Shown: positions 1-6,469 of the stretch, in pieces
How the letters are laid out: each line of letters begins with the position of its first letter
Numbering within the stretch: the stretch's first letter is position 1
Source: Flammeovirgaceae bacterium UBA4659
Lineage (GTDB): Bacteria; Bacteroidota; Bacteroidia; Cytophagales; Cyclobacteriaceae
Assembly: GCA_002405445.1 (NCBI GenBank)
Contig: DHLV01000049.1
Coordinates: 1 to 7,524 of the forward strand
Length of the DNA: 7,524 nt
Direction of reading: 5' to 3'
Made by a program: the position numbers and the translations under genes
The notes under the pieces: model-generated
Seen by the model: the letters and a program-made list of their open reading frames with translations, nothing else
Told to the model about the DNA's origin: nothing
The model's database searches: none

Positions 1-269
1 TTGCTGATGCGCCCCATGAGGTAATGCTTGTGCTGGATGTCAGCACGGGTCAAAACGCTGTAGTGCTAGCACGGGAGTTTACCAAAGCGACTGACGCTAC
101 CTGTTTAACAATTACAAAGCTGGATGGCACCGCAAAGGGCGGTGTTGTAATTGGTATTTCTGACGAGTTTAAGATACCTGTTCGCTACATTGGGGTGGGC
201 GAGAAGGTAGATGATTTGCAAGTGTTTAATAAGCGAGAGTTTGTTGACTCGTTATTTCGTAAGAGTTGA
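1..269 (+). CDS. ftsY: Signal recognition particle receptor FtsY, C-terminal part (5' end outside window)
   Basis: This is the end of the SRP-receptor GTPase, which docks ribosome-SRP complexes at the inner membrane for co-translational insertion of membrane proteins. The reading frame is open from the window edge (first full codon at 3) and gives 88 residues; the ATG at 24 is internal, because the preceding residues ADAPHEV already match the family. Visible SRP-GTPase motifs are LDVSTGQNA (about residues 11-19 of the fragment), the G4 guanine-specificity motif TKLDG (38-42) followed by TAKGG, and the closing GVGEKVDDLQVFN segment typical of FtsY and Ffh. The ending FVDSLF is characteristic of FtsY and argues against Ffh, which carries an M domain after this point. 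The last 18 bases overlap the 3' end of the convergent DUF6048 gene. As I recall, ftsY is commonly followed by rimO in Bacteroidota; here two minus-strand genes lie between them. Confidence 0.96.
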   Translation, partial: ADAPHEVMLVLDVSTGQNAVVLAREFTKATDATCLTITKLDGTAKGGVVIGISDEFKIPVRYIGVGEKVDDLQVFNKREFVDSLFRKS

Positions 270-1046
270 TCGCTTTTTCTTTCCTTTGATCAGCTTATCC
301 CAATCAAAACGCCAGAATAGTTGGTAGTTGAAACCCCAGTTTGGCGCCTCTGAAATAATGCCATAACCCGGCATATCGTACGATTCAAAATTGCCAGCAC
401 CGCTGGTCGAAGGTGCAAACTTCAATCTAGCTGTGTAACCCATCCATAATGCCTTGTATACTTTAATGCGTAAGCCCGAGGTTACTTCAATCCAACTACC
501 AGACACGTTTCCGTTGGCCAGGTTTGCAGCAAACGGGTTGAACAACGGTGAAGAAGGTTGATTAACATAGGCAACATTTTCGGCAAAGTTTGAAATGCCA
601 TATCGCAGCCCTAAGAAAAACATGTTCTTTTCCGGGTCTTTCAATAAAAAGTTAATGTCGGTACCGAAGCGGAAGTAATAACCCTCATTGTTGTAGACCC
701 CTGTGGTGCGTAGTACCGGATTAGCCGTGCTTGCTATCAATTGAAAATTATCTAACGATTGCCGAGTTGACCAATACCCATATTCAACCACCAAATAATA
801 CCGTGCAAGGTCTACATCAAATGCAAGTTCCCATCCTTTAAAGGAGTTGTCGCGGCTCCGGACCAAAGCAATCAAGTCAGTGCCCACACGCAAACCAGTT
901 GGTATGTATTTTACCGTGTCAATTCTTTTTGGTTTTACTGACACCGCTGAATCCTGTTGTTGGCAATAAGCAACAGTAACTGCCAATACAAGCAATGCAC
1001 TAGAAAAGAATCTGCACATTGGTGGTATTTTTAAGGAGGCGGTCAT
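252..1046 (-). CDS. DUF6048 family exported protein, likely outer-membrane beta-barrel-like
   Basis: This is a 264-residue protein of unknown function that I recognise as DUF6048, a family found essentially in Bacteroidota. The N-terminus has a hydrophobic export signal (about residues 12-27, SSALLVLAVTVAYCQ). The rest is rich in alternating aromatic and polar strands: GLRVGTDLIALV (about 52-63), an AFDVDLARYYLVVEYGYW strand pair, NNEGYYFRFGTDINF, the FLGLRYGISNF segment, and a late PGYG near WGFNYQLFWRF. This pattern suggests a small beta-barrel in the outer membrane, which is an inference. Two ATG starts are possible, 1046 and 1019. The second gives a shorter signal peptide (MCRFF...) and cuts the overlap with the upstream DUF6452 gene from 47 to 20 bases; the sequence does not decide between them. 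Overlap with DUF6452 implies co-transcription and probably translational coupling. The 3' end overlaps ftsY by 18 bases. Confidence 0.85.
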   Translation of the reverse strand: MTASLKIPPMCRFFSSALLVLAVTVAYCQQQDSAVSVKPKRIDTVKYIPTGLRVGTDLIALVRSRDNSFKGWELAFDVDLARYYLVVEYGYWSTRQSLDNFQLIASTANPVLRTTGVYNNEGYYFRFGTDINFLLKDPEKNMFFLGLRYGISNFAENVAYVNQPSSPLFNPFAANLANGNVSGSWIEVTSGLRIKVYKALWMGYTARLKFAPSTSGAGNFESYDMPGYGIISEAPNWGFNYQLFWRFDWDKLIKGKKKRSTLTK

Positions 1047-1503
1047 TTAAGACTTTAAACTGGGAACCGTAGGAAGATTCTGTCACATTCAAATTCAAAA
1101 AATAAACAAAGGCACCGCATTGTGCTGAAATAATTCTGGTTTCATTGCTATAGTTGAAGGTGATCGATTCTGTAACCAACGGACTGCTAGCTTGTCGGCC
1201 CCTGCGCACAAACGTGTACTTCATGGTTGATTGATTCGGATCGATAGGCAACGTAAGCGAACTTCTAGGGATTGTGTCAAGCGAAAAAAGACTGTCTTTC
1301 CCCGCAATAGAGATTTTGATTGACTGAAATCGTAAAAAAGTATCTACAACCGACCGGGTATTGCTTCGGCTGTTGAGTTTGTTTTGCTTAAAGTCAATTT
1401 TTATCTCCATGCTGGCCGTTACAACGCAATCTGGCTGAGTAAAGCAGCTAGTGCTCAAAACGGCCACGAGTAGGACCAACAAAAATCTGGCAGTAACTTT
1501 CAT
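1000..1503 (-). CDS. DUF6452 family protein, candidate lipoprotein
   Basis: This is a 167-residue exported protein recognised as DUF6452, of unknown function and mostly from Bacteroidota. A signal peptide is clear (MKVTARFLLVLLVAVL) and ends in STSC, so Cys20 could be lipidated; the -3 position is Ser where a classical lipobox has Leu, so this is not certain. A second Cys (26) follows in QPDC, as in relatives with a Cys-rich start. The family-like parts are TLPIDPN in the middle (about 84-90), the SAQCGAF segment (about 126-132) and the closing VQILF strand. The ATG at 1503 lies directly downstream of a perfect TATATTTG box. It is the first gene of a two-gene minus-strand unit with DUF6048. 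The pairing of the two families in overlapping genes is, from memory, the usual arrangement and supports both calls. A shared envelope role is inferred. Confidence 0.84.
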   Translation of the reverse strand: MKVTARFLLVLLVAVLSTSCFTQPDCVVTASMEIKIDFKQNKLNSRSNTRSVVDTFLRFQSIKISIAGKDSLFSLDTIPRSSLTLPIDPNQSTMKYTFVRRGRQASSPLVTESITFNYSNETRIISAQCGAFVYFLNLNVTESSYGSQFKVLNDRLLKNTTNVQILF

Positions 1504-1517
1504 TCTTTACAGGAAGG

Positions 1518-1525
1518 CAAATATA
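1518..1525 (-). promoter_or_regulatory. Putative Bacteroidota -7 promoter box for the DUF6452-DUF6048 unit
   Basis: Read on the minus strand the bases are TATATTTG, a perfect match to the Bacteroidota sigma-A -7 consensus TAnnTTTG. It ends 14 bases before the ATG at 1503, giving a very short leader. No TTTG/TTG -33 element sits at the usual 17-23 base distance; the nearest GTTG (minus strand, 1541-1544) is only 15 bases away. This is a motif match without experimental support. Confidence 0.5.
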
Positions 1526-1570
1526 CTTCAACCACTGTGCCAACTTCCTCCCCATCGCCCGTATTTTTTG

Positions 1571-1578
1571 TAAATTTG
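1571..1578 (+). promoter_or_regulatory. Putative -7 promoter box for rimO
   Basis: TAAATTTG matches TAnnTTTG perfectly and ends 18 bases before the TTG start proposed for rimO at 1597. Transcription would begin near 1584, downstream of the GTG at 1537, so that longer start could not be used from this promoter. No good -33 element is visible. Confidence 0.5.
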
Positions 1579-1596
1579 CTCCCTTATTTATTGATT

Positions 1597-2904
1597 TTGA
1601 AAACCAAAGGCACCAAAAAGACGAAAGTCAATATTGTAACGCTGGGCTGCTCTAAAAACCTGGTGGATTCTGAGGTATTGCTTACCCAATTAAAGGGCAA
1701 CGGCATTGATGTTACCCACGAATCAAAAAAAGACGATGCGAACATCGTGGTTATTAATACCTGCGGCTTTATTGATAACGCTAAGCAAGAATCAGTTGAT
1801 ACGATCTTGCGTTATGTAGACGCCAAGCAAGAAGGGTTGGTAGAAAAAGTGTATGTTACGGGCTGCCTTTCGCAGCGTTACAGCCAAGATCTGGAAAAAG
1901 AAATTCCAGCCGTAGATGCATGGTTTGGCACACGCGATTTGTCGCGTTTATTAAAGCAACTCAATGCAAATTATAAGCACGAATTGGTGGGCGAGCGCAT
2001 TCTCACCAACCCAAGCCATTTTGCATATTTGAAAATTTCCGAAGGTTGCGATCGACCTTGTTCTTTCTGCGCCATTCCCTTAATGCGGGGCAAGCATGTT
2101 TCGCGCCCAATGGAGGAGTTGGTGTTGGAGGCAAAAAATCTTGCTAAAAATGGAACGAAAGAGTTGTTGCTGATTGCGCAAGACTCTACCTACTACGGCC
2201 TTGATATCTATAAAAAAAGAAATTTAGCCGACTTACTCAAACGTCTTTCGGATGTGGATGGTATTGATTGGATTCGTTTGCACTATGCCTTTCCTACTGG
2301 CTTTCCGTTGGATGCATTGGATGTGATGGCCGAACGCAGCAACATCTGCAAGTACATAGACATTCCGTTGCAGCATGGTTCTACCGAAATGCTTAAAATC
2401 ATGAGACGTGGCACCACGCGCGAGAAAACTGAAGAGTTGTTGCAAACCATTCGCACCAAAGTGCCGGGCATCGCCATACGCACTACATTAATTGCAGGCC
2501 ATCCGGGTGAAACAGAGGAGCGCTTTGATGAGATGATGCAATTTGTAGAGCGCTCACGTTTCGATCGCATGGGAGTGTTCCCTTACTCGCATGAAGAAAA
2601 TACCCACTCGCACTCAATGGCCGATGACGTGCCGACAGAAGTGAAGCAGGAACGGGTAGATGCGTTGATGGAGTTGCAGCAGGGCATTTCACTTGAACTG
2701 AACCAAGCAAAAGTGGGCAAAGCCTTTAAGGTACTAATTGATCGCAAAGAAGGGGGTAGCTTCATTGGCCGCACAGAATTTGACTCACCTGAGGTAGACA
2801 ATGAGGTGATACTGGATGGTACCAAAAACTATTTGCGTGTGGGCGATTTTGTGCAAGCAAAAATTACGAGCGCTACCGAGTTTGATTTGGTGGGCGAGGT
2901 ATAA
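1597..2904 (+). CDS. rimO: Ribosomal protein S12 methylthiotransferase RimO
   Basis: RimO is a radical-SAM enzyme that adds a methylthio group to the beta-carbon of a conserved aspartate of ribosomal protein S12. From the TTG at 1597 it has 435 residues, the usual size. The N-terminal MTTase domain carries the three cluster-binding cysteines in LGCSKN (Cys18), NTCGF (Cys56) and TGCLSQRY (Cys90). The radical-SAM core has EGCDRPCSFC (Cys151, 155, 158), the CX3CX2C site for the SAM-binding [4Fe-4S] cluster. A TRAM domain forms the last 65 or so residues (KVLIDRKEGGSFIGRT onward). The open frame extends upstream to a GTG at 1537, but that adds a hydrophobic stretch with no RimO character (PTSSPSPVFFVNLLPYLLI) and lies before the likely promoter. 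The conserved family start KTKGTKK-KVNIVTLG begins right at the TTG; a second TTG at 1591 is the nearest alternative. RimO rather than MiaB is favoured by the DRPCSFC and IPLMRG motifs. Confidence 0.95.
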   Translation: MKTKGTKKTKVNIVTLGCSKNLVDSEVLLTQLKGNGIDVTHESKKDDANIVVINTCGFIDNAKQESVDTILRYVDAKQEGLVEKVYVTGCLSQRYSQDLEKEIPAVDAWFGTRDLSRLLKQLNANYKHELVGERILTNPSHFAYLKISEGCDRPCSFCAIPLMRGKHVSRPMEELVLEAKNLAKNGTKELLLIAQDSTYYGLDIYKKRNLADLLKRLSDVDGIDWIRLHYAFPTGFPLDALDVMAERSNICKYIDIPLQHGSTEMLKIMRRGTTREKTEELLQTIRTKVPGIAIRTTLIAGHPGETEERFDEMMQFVERSRFDRMGVFPYSHEENTHSHSMADDVPTEVKQERVDALMELQQGISLELNQAKVGKAFKVLIDRKEGGSFIGRTEFDSPEVDNEVILDGTKNYLRVGDFVQAKITSATEFDLVGEV

Positions 2905-3043
2905 TGTTATTTCCTTTCTAAGCGCTTTAAGGGCATCCATCACTCACAAGATAGCGATCGTTAAAAACTGTTATTTTAAGAACTTTATTTTGCGTAAATC
3001 GTTACCTAGTGCATGTTTTTGCTTTTAGCCCAATGTTGTTAGT
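2905..3043. other. 139-base gap between rimO and bshC
   Basis: No gene was found here. An open frame running in from inside rimO is a shadow. There is no GC-rich hairpin with a T-tract; the only symmetric words are AAGCGCTT at 2920-2927 and an AT-only TTAAAA/TTTTAA pair, neither a believable terminator. The distal half holds a possible promoter for bshC, listed separately. Confidence 0.6.
2989..3021 (+). promoter_or_regulatory. Possible promoter for the bshC-cyclo-ligase operon
   Basis: A TTTG (2989-2992) is followed after 21 bases by TGTTTTTG (3014-3021), which matches the TAnnTTTG -7 consensus at all but one fixed position. Spacing fits the Bacteroidota -33/-7 arrangement, and the box ends 22 bases before the bshC ATG. 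The A-to-G change at the second -7 position makes this a moderate candidate. Confidence 0.35.
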
Positions 3044-4603
3044 ATGAATTTGACCTCGCTCGATTTTCGTTCTACCCATGCATTTACGCCCTTTTTTTTA
3101 GACTACATCGAGCAAAAACCTTCGCTCCAAAAGTTCTACAACCGGTTCCCCACCGCGCAAAATTTTCAAGGTCAGCTACAGGACAAGGCAAGTTTCACGA
3201 AAGCTAATCGCGAAATACTAGTTGCTGCGCTCACCGCGCAATACGGTTCATTGAAAACCACCGATGCCGTACAGGCAAACTTGTCGGCATTGGGCAACGA
3301 AAAAACTTTTACTGTTACTACCGGCCATCAACTAAATGTTTTTACCGGGCCACTGTATTTCATTTATAAGATTATTACCGTCATCAATGCTTGTCGCGAA
3401 TTGCAACAGCAGTATCCCGCCTATCGTTTTGTGCCGGTATACTGGATGGCCAGTGAAGACCACGACTATGAAGAGATCAAATCTTTTAGACTATACGGAA
3501 AAAAGTACACTTGGAACACCCAACAAAGTGGCGCGGTAGGCCGCTTTGCATTGGATGAGTTGCGAACGCTGCTTAACGAAGTGCCCGGAGAAATTTCAAT
3601 TTTCAAAGAGGCGTATACAAAGAACCAGAAGTTGACAGGGGCGGTTCGACATTATGTAAATGCGTTGTTTGGTGAGTACGGTTTGATTGTGGTGGACGGA
3701 GATGATCGTTCGTTGAAAAATTTGTTCGCCCCAGTAATCGCAAATGATTTGTTTCAGCATGCCGGGTTTCAAAAAACCGAGACAACGACTAAACAACTGC
3801 AACAACTTGGCTATCACACCCAGGTAAATGCACGCGAAGTCAATCTTTTTTACTTGGACGAGGGTATTCGCGGCCGTATCGAAAAAAGGGGGGACACATT
3901 TTCTGTCGTTGATTCTTCGATCTCATTCACTGCTCAGCAAATCAATTCATTTATCAAAAATGAACCTGAGAAGTTCAGTCCGAATGTAGTCCTTCGACCC
4001 CTGTACCAAGAAATGATTCTGCCGAACCTGGCTTATGTGGGCGGCCCCGCAGAGCTGGTATATTGGCTGCAACTGAAAGATGTGTTTGAGGCATTTCAAG
4101 TGCCATTCCCGATTTTAATGCCCCGGAATTTTGCGATGGTTGTAGATGATGCCACGCAAAAGAAGTTCGTGAAGACAGGTTTGGAGTTAAAGGATTTGTT
4201 TGAAGAAAAGAATTTTCTGTTCAATCATTGGGTGGCAAAAAATAGCCAGCACGATTTATCGCTCGGAAGGGAATTTGAAAAACTAAAATCGTTGTATCAA
4301 TCCGTGCAGTACCAAGCAGAGCAAGTTGACCCAACACTTGGTAAATTGGTAGCCGCAAAACACAAACACGCGCATGATGATTTGGAACGTATTGAAAAGA
4401 AGATGCTGAAGGCCGAGAAGCGTAGGCACGAAGATAAACTCAGGCAAATTGAAGCGGTGAAGGACGCACTTTTTCCCAATGGCAGCTTACAAGAACGCAC
4501 TGATAATTTTTTGAATTTCTATCAAAGTAACCCAAGATTTTTCGGTGAATTGATTCAGCAACTCCGGCCGTTCGATTTTCGATTTAATGTGCTTACGGCA
4601 TGA
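3044..4603 (+). CDS. bshC: Bacillithiol biosynthesis cysteine-adding enzyme BshC
   Basis: BshC is thought to join cysteine to glucosaminyl-malate, the last step in making bacillithiol, a low-molecular-weight cytoplasmic thiol used in redox buffering and detoxification. The 519-residue length fits the family. Conserved blocks are TTGHQLNVFTGP (92-103) in the nucleotide-binding Rossmann-like core, YWMASEDHDYEEI (133-145), GLIVVDGDD (213-221), and a long conserved stretch at 312-343 with RPLYQE, LPNLAYVGGPAE and YWLQ. A highly charged helical stretch at about 405-476 (KHKHAHDDLERIEKKM and following) matches the coiled-coil dimerisation region known from the Bacillus enzyme. The ATG at 3044 is the natural start, since the family N-terminus LDF...F...Y begins just after it. 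The TGA stop overlaps the ATG of the next gene, so the two are probably co-transcribed. BshA and BshB, needed for the earlier steps, are not in the window. Confidence 0.96.
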   Translation: MNLTSLDFRSTHAFTPFFLDYIEQKPSLQKFYNRFPTAQNFQGQLQDKASFTKANREILVAALTAQYGSLKTTDAVQANLSALGNEKTFTVTTGHQLNVFTGPLYFIYKIITVINACRELQQQYPAYRFVPVYWMASEDHDYEEIKSFRLYGKKYTWNTQQSGAVGRFALDELRTLLNEVPGEISIFKEAYTKNQKLTGAVRHYVNALFGEYGLIVVDGDDRSLKNLFAPVIANDLFQHAGFQKTETTTKQLQQLGYHTQVNAREVNLFYLDEGIRGRIEKRGDTFSVVDSSISFTAQQINSFIKNEPEKFSPNVVLRPLYQEMILPNLAYVGGPAELVYWLQLKDVFEAFQVPFPILMPRNFAMVVDDATQKKFVKTGLELKDLFEEKNFLFNHWVAKNSQHDLSLGREFEKLKSLYQSVQYQAEQVDPTLGKLVAAKHKHAHDDLERIEKKMLKAEKRRHEDKLRQIEAVKDALFPNGSLQERTDNFLNFYQSNPRFFGELIQQLRPFDFRFNVLTA

Positions 4604-5169
4604 CCAAAGCGGACGCGCGAATAGATTTATTGCAAAAGCGGGCGGCTTTGCCCGAGGGAGAATATCATCAGTTGAACTTTCAATTGTATCAACAGTTCTT
4701 CTCGCTTGTCGATTTATCTGGTGTTAGGTGCCTGCACATCTTCTTGCCAATCGAAGGGAAACGTGAAGTTGATACATGGCCAATCATCGACCGCCTACGC
4801 AGAGAGCATGAGCATATCCGACTGTCAATTCCCAAAGTAAATGGAAGTGAGTTAGAGAGCTTTTACTTTGAGGGGATCCATCAACTCAAAAAAAATAAAT
4901 GGGGAATACTGGAACCCGAACAAGGTGTACCTACGCCAACGGAGAAAATTGATATGGTGATTGTGCCGCTGTTAGCATTTGATAAAATTGGGCATCGCGT
5001 GGGTTATGGAAAAGGATTTTACGATAAGTTTTTGGCTGAATGCCGAATAAGATGCCAACGAATTGGATTATCATTATTCGAGACGGTGGAACAGATTGAG
5101 GATATTGACGAGAATGATATTTCGCTTACGCGTTGCCTAACGCCTTCTCATCTTCTAAAATTTGAGTGA
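4600..5169 (+). CDS. 5-formyltetrahydrofolate cyclo-ligase (methenyl-THF synthetase)
   Basis: This cytoplasmic enzyme uses ATP to convert 5-formyl-THF into 5,10-methenyl-THF, returning the storage or inhibitory form to the one-carbon pool. At 189 residues it matches the family. The C-terminal signature is intact: VPLLAFDKIGHRVGYGKGFY (122-141) with the glycine-rich GYGKGFYD nucleotide-binding loop. HIFLPIEGKREVDTW (46-60) is the substrate-side motif, and WGILEPEQG (101-109) corresponds to the usual G-I-x-E-P segment. Its ATG lies in the ATGA that also contains the bshC stop, so translation probably depends on ribosomes finishing bshC. No metabolic link between bacillithiol and folate salvage is required by this; the pairing may be only an operon convenience. 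The family is variously called MTHFS, YgfA or Fau. Confidence 0.93.
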   Translation: MTKADARIDLLQKRAALPEGEYHQLNFQLYQQFFSLVDLSGVRCLHIFLPIEGKREVDTWPIIDRLRREHEHIRLSIPKVNGSELESFYFEGIHQLKKNKWGILEPEQGVPTPTEKIDMVIVPLLAFDKIGHRVGYGKGFYDKFLAECRIRCQRIGLSLFETVEQIEDIDENDISLTRCLTPSHLLKFE

Positions 5170-5251
5170 TTATTCTACACCGCCATCTCTTGCTGATTTA
5201 ACCGATCTAATCCAATTACCTTTCACTCACTTTAGCTTGAAGTTTTGAAAG
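5170..5251. other. 82-base convergent gap between cyclo-ligase and serine hydrolase genes
   Basis: The cyclo-ligase and hydrolase genes end tail to tail here. The only hairpin is TTTTGA-AAG-TCAAAA at 5243-5257, six AT-rich pairs that run into the hydrolase stop codon. It lacks the GC stem and T-tract of an intrinsic terminator. No gene or repeat was seen. Confidence 0.55.
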
Positions 5252-6385
5252 TCAAAATAAGAAAAGCTTTTTTACAATTTTTGCTCTCATTTTGTTATAC
5301 TCCTTTTTTAAAGTCGGTGCAGCAGCTCTTAGACCATTGTTGCAAAAAATAGCTACCGTTATGTCCTGCTTAGGGAAATAGTATAAATCAGTAGTCGTGC
5401 CTATTCCCCTGCCAGAATGTCCCAATAAAAATCTGTACGGAAATGATTTATCCGCCATTAAGCCAAGCCCATAATCTGGTTTTTTATCATTGTTCCAAGT
5501 CATCATTTCTTTTAGCGATTGTTGATTGAGAATTTTGCCTTTCATCAGGGACTGTAGAAAATGTGCTGCTTCTTCAATTGGTGCATAAACTCCATCATCC
5601 CCAGTAAGCCAATTGGTAGTTTCAAATGTCTGATTGGTTAAATCTTCAACTATGCCATCCTTATCAAGATCGCCATAGTATGAAACATTTTTCTGTTTCG
5701 GTGTTTGAAGGTAAAAGGTATTTGTGAAACCATGCTCCGCAATCAGTTTTCTCAAATAATCAGAGTGACCTTCGGGGACTATTTTATCTACTATCATGGC
5801 AAGTAGTAAATAGTTTGTGCTGCAATAATCATATTTGGCACCTGGATTAAAAAGAAATGCTTTCCCAAACACATATTTTTTCAATACTTCATACCGACTT
5901 AAAGTGTCAAGTTTCAATCGCCCGGTAAGATAAAGACTGTTTAATTCGGAATTGTGCTCATAATCAATAAATCCAGATGTGTGACCCAATAAGTTTTTAA
6001 GGGTTACATCTTTAGCATTGGGTATGTTGTCGATAATTTCTTTAGGAAGGTAGTTTGACATCTTATCGTCTAATTTAATTCGTCCTTCTTGAACTAATTT
6101 CATTACGGCCACGGCATTGTACATCTTGCCTACACTTCCCATGCTAAAAATGTCGTCTTTTTGCATGTGTATTTTGTCTTTTAAGTTTGAATAGCCTGAA
6201 ACACCTATCCATTCGCCTCCCTTAGGTGTACTTATATAAACAACTACTCCTGTCAATTTATCGCTTGTAGCTTCATCGAGGAATTTTTGCACCTTCAGAT
6301 ACTTCCTTGGCAGGTTTTGCCCCACTACTTCATTAGTTATAGGAACCAGAAGAATGATTGCCAAGCTTATTAGTTTGTTGCGCAT
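5252..6385 (-). CDS. Exported serine hydrolase of the beta-lactamase-related (class C / PF00144) family
   Basis: This is a periplasmic or surface serine hydrolase with the fold of class C beta-lactamases and DD-peptidases; relatives include esterases, D-aminopeptidases and peptidases, so the substrate cannot be named. From the ATG at 6385 it has 377 residues and a clean signal peptide (MRNKLISLAIILLVPITNEVVGQ, split here as MRNKLISLAI and the following hydrophobic run). Catalytic motifs are present in order: SVGK (Ser84, Lys87), YCS (Tyr187 to Ser189) where YxN is more usual, and HSG (His323) in GHSGRGIG. LLGHTSGF, the conserved helix-end motif of the family, is at about 132-139. A DLDKDG loop (in YYGDLDKDGIVED) looks like a calcium-type loop but lacks the acidic 12th residue. 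The frame opens further to an ATG at 6436, but this would put 17 odd residues before the signal; the A-rich leader at 6386-6402 favours 6385. It lies 84 bases after the LytTR regulator gene. Confidence 0.9.
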   Translation of the reverse strand: MRNKLISLAIILLVPITNEVVGQNLPRKYLKVQKFLDEATSDKLTGVVVYISTPKGGEWIGVSGYSNLKDKIHMQKDDIFSMGSVGKMYNAVAVMKLVQEGRIKLDDKMSNYLPKEIIDNIPNAKDVTLKNLLGHTSGFIDYEHNSELNSLYLTGRLKLDTLSRYEVLKKYVFGKAFLFNPGAKYDYCSTNYLLLAMIVDKIVPEGHSDYLRKLIAEHGFTNTFYLQTPKQKNVSYYGDLDKDGIVEDLTNQTFETTNWLTGDDGVYAPIEEAAHFLQSLMKGKILNQQSLKEMMTWNNDKKPDYGLGLMADKSFPYRFLLGHSGRGIGTTTDLYYFPKQDITVAIFCNNGLRAAAPTLKKEYNKMRAKIVKKLFLF

Positions 6386-6469
6386 GTTTGTTCTTTTTTT
6401 GCAAAAAACGCTACCAACCATCGCTGTTGCTATCAAAAAACACCCAAAAGTGATGGATTGCTATGGTTT
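6386..6469 (-). promoter_or_regulatory. 84-base leader between regulator and hydrolase: palindrome plus TTGCTAT repeats
   Basis: This gap contains a perfect 14-base palindrome, TTTTTTGCAAAAAA at 6395-6408, about ten bases upstream of the hydrolase start. CAAAAAAC occurs twice (6402-6409 and 6434-6441). TTGCTAT occurs at 6427-6433 and 6458-6464, with a third copy at 6480-6486 just inside the regulator's 3' end. On the minus strand a TTTG (6437-6434) precedes TAGCGTTT (6413-6406), a weak -33/-7 arrangement with two mismatches at -7. Together these suggest that the hydrolase has its own control region, but each element alone is weak. Confidence 0.35.

Noticed and set aside
1034..1039. AGGAGG, a perfect Shine-Dalgarno-like word
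   Set aside because: It is on the plus strand while the genes here are on the minus strand, and no plus-strand start follows at a suitable distance with a coding frame.
1537..1596. Upstream extension of rimO from the GTG at 1537, giving a hydrophobic N-terminus
   Set aside because: It is not part of the RimO family, spans the likely promoter box, and would put a membrane-like segment on a cytoplasmic enzyme.
2920..2927. AAGCGCTT palindrome after rimO as a terminator
   Set aside because: It has no loop and no following T-tract; an eight-base symmetric word is expected by chance.
2971..2991. TTATTTT repeated twice, 14 bases apart, before bshC
   Set aside because: It is simple AT-rich sequence in an intergenic region and too short to call a repeat or operator.
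2816..3028. A 70-codon plus-strand open frame running from the end of rimO into the gap
   Set aside because: Most of it overlaps the rimO TRAM domain in another frame, the translation resembles no family, and it is rich in Cys, Trp and Lys runs typical of shadow frames.
5262..5272. AAAAGCTTTT palindrome near the hydrolase 3' end
   Set aside because: It encodes the KKLF ending of the hydrolase, has no loop, and is AT-only apart from the central GC.
6386..6436. Longer serine hydrolase starting at the ATG at 6436
   Set aside because: It would add 17 residues in front of a complete signal peptide; the downstream ATG at 6385 with its A-rich leader fits better.
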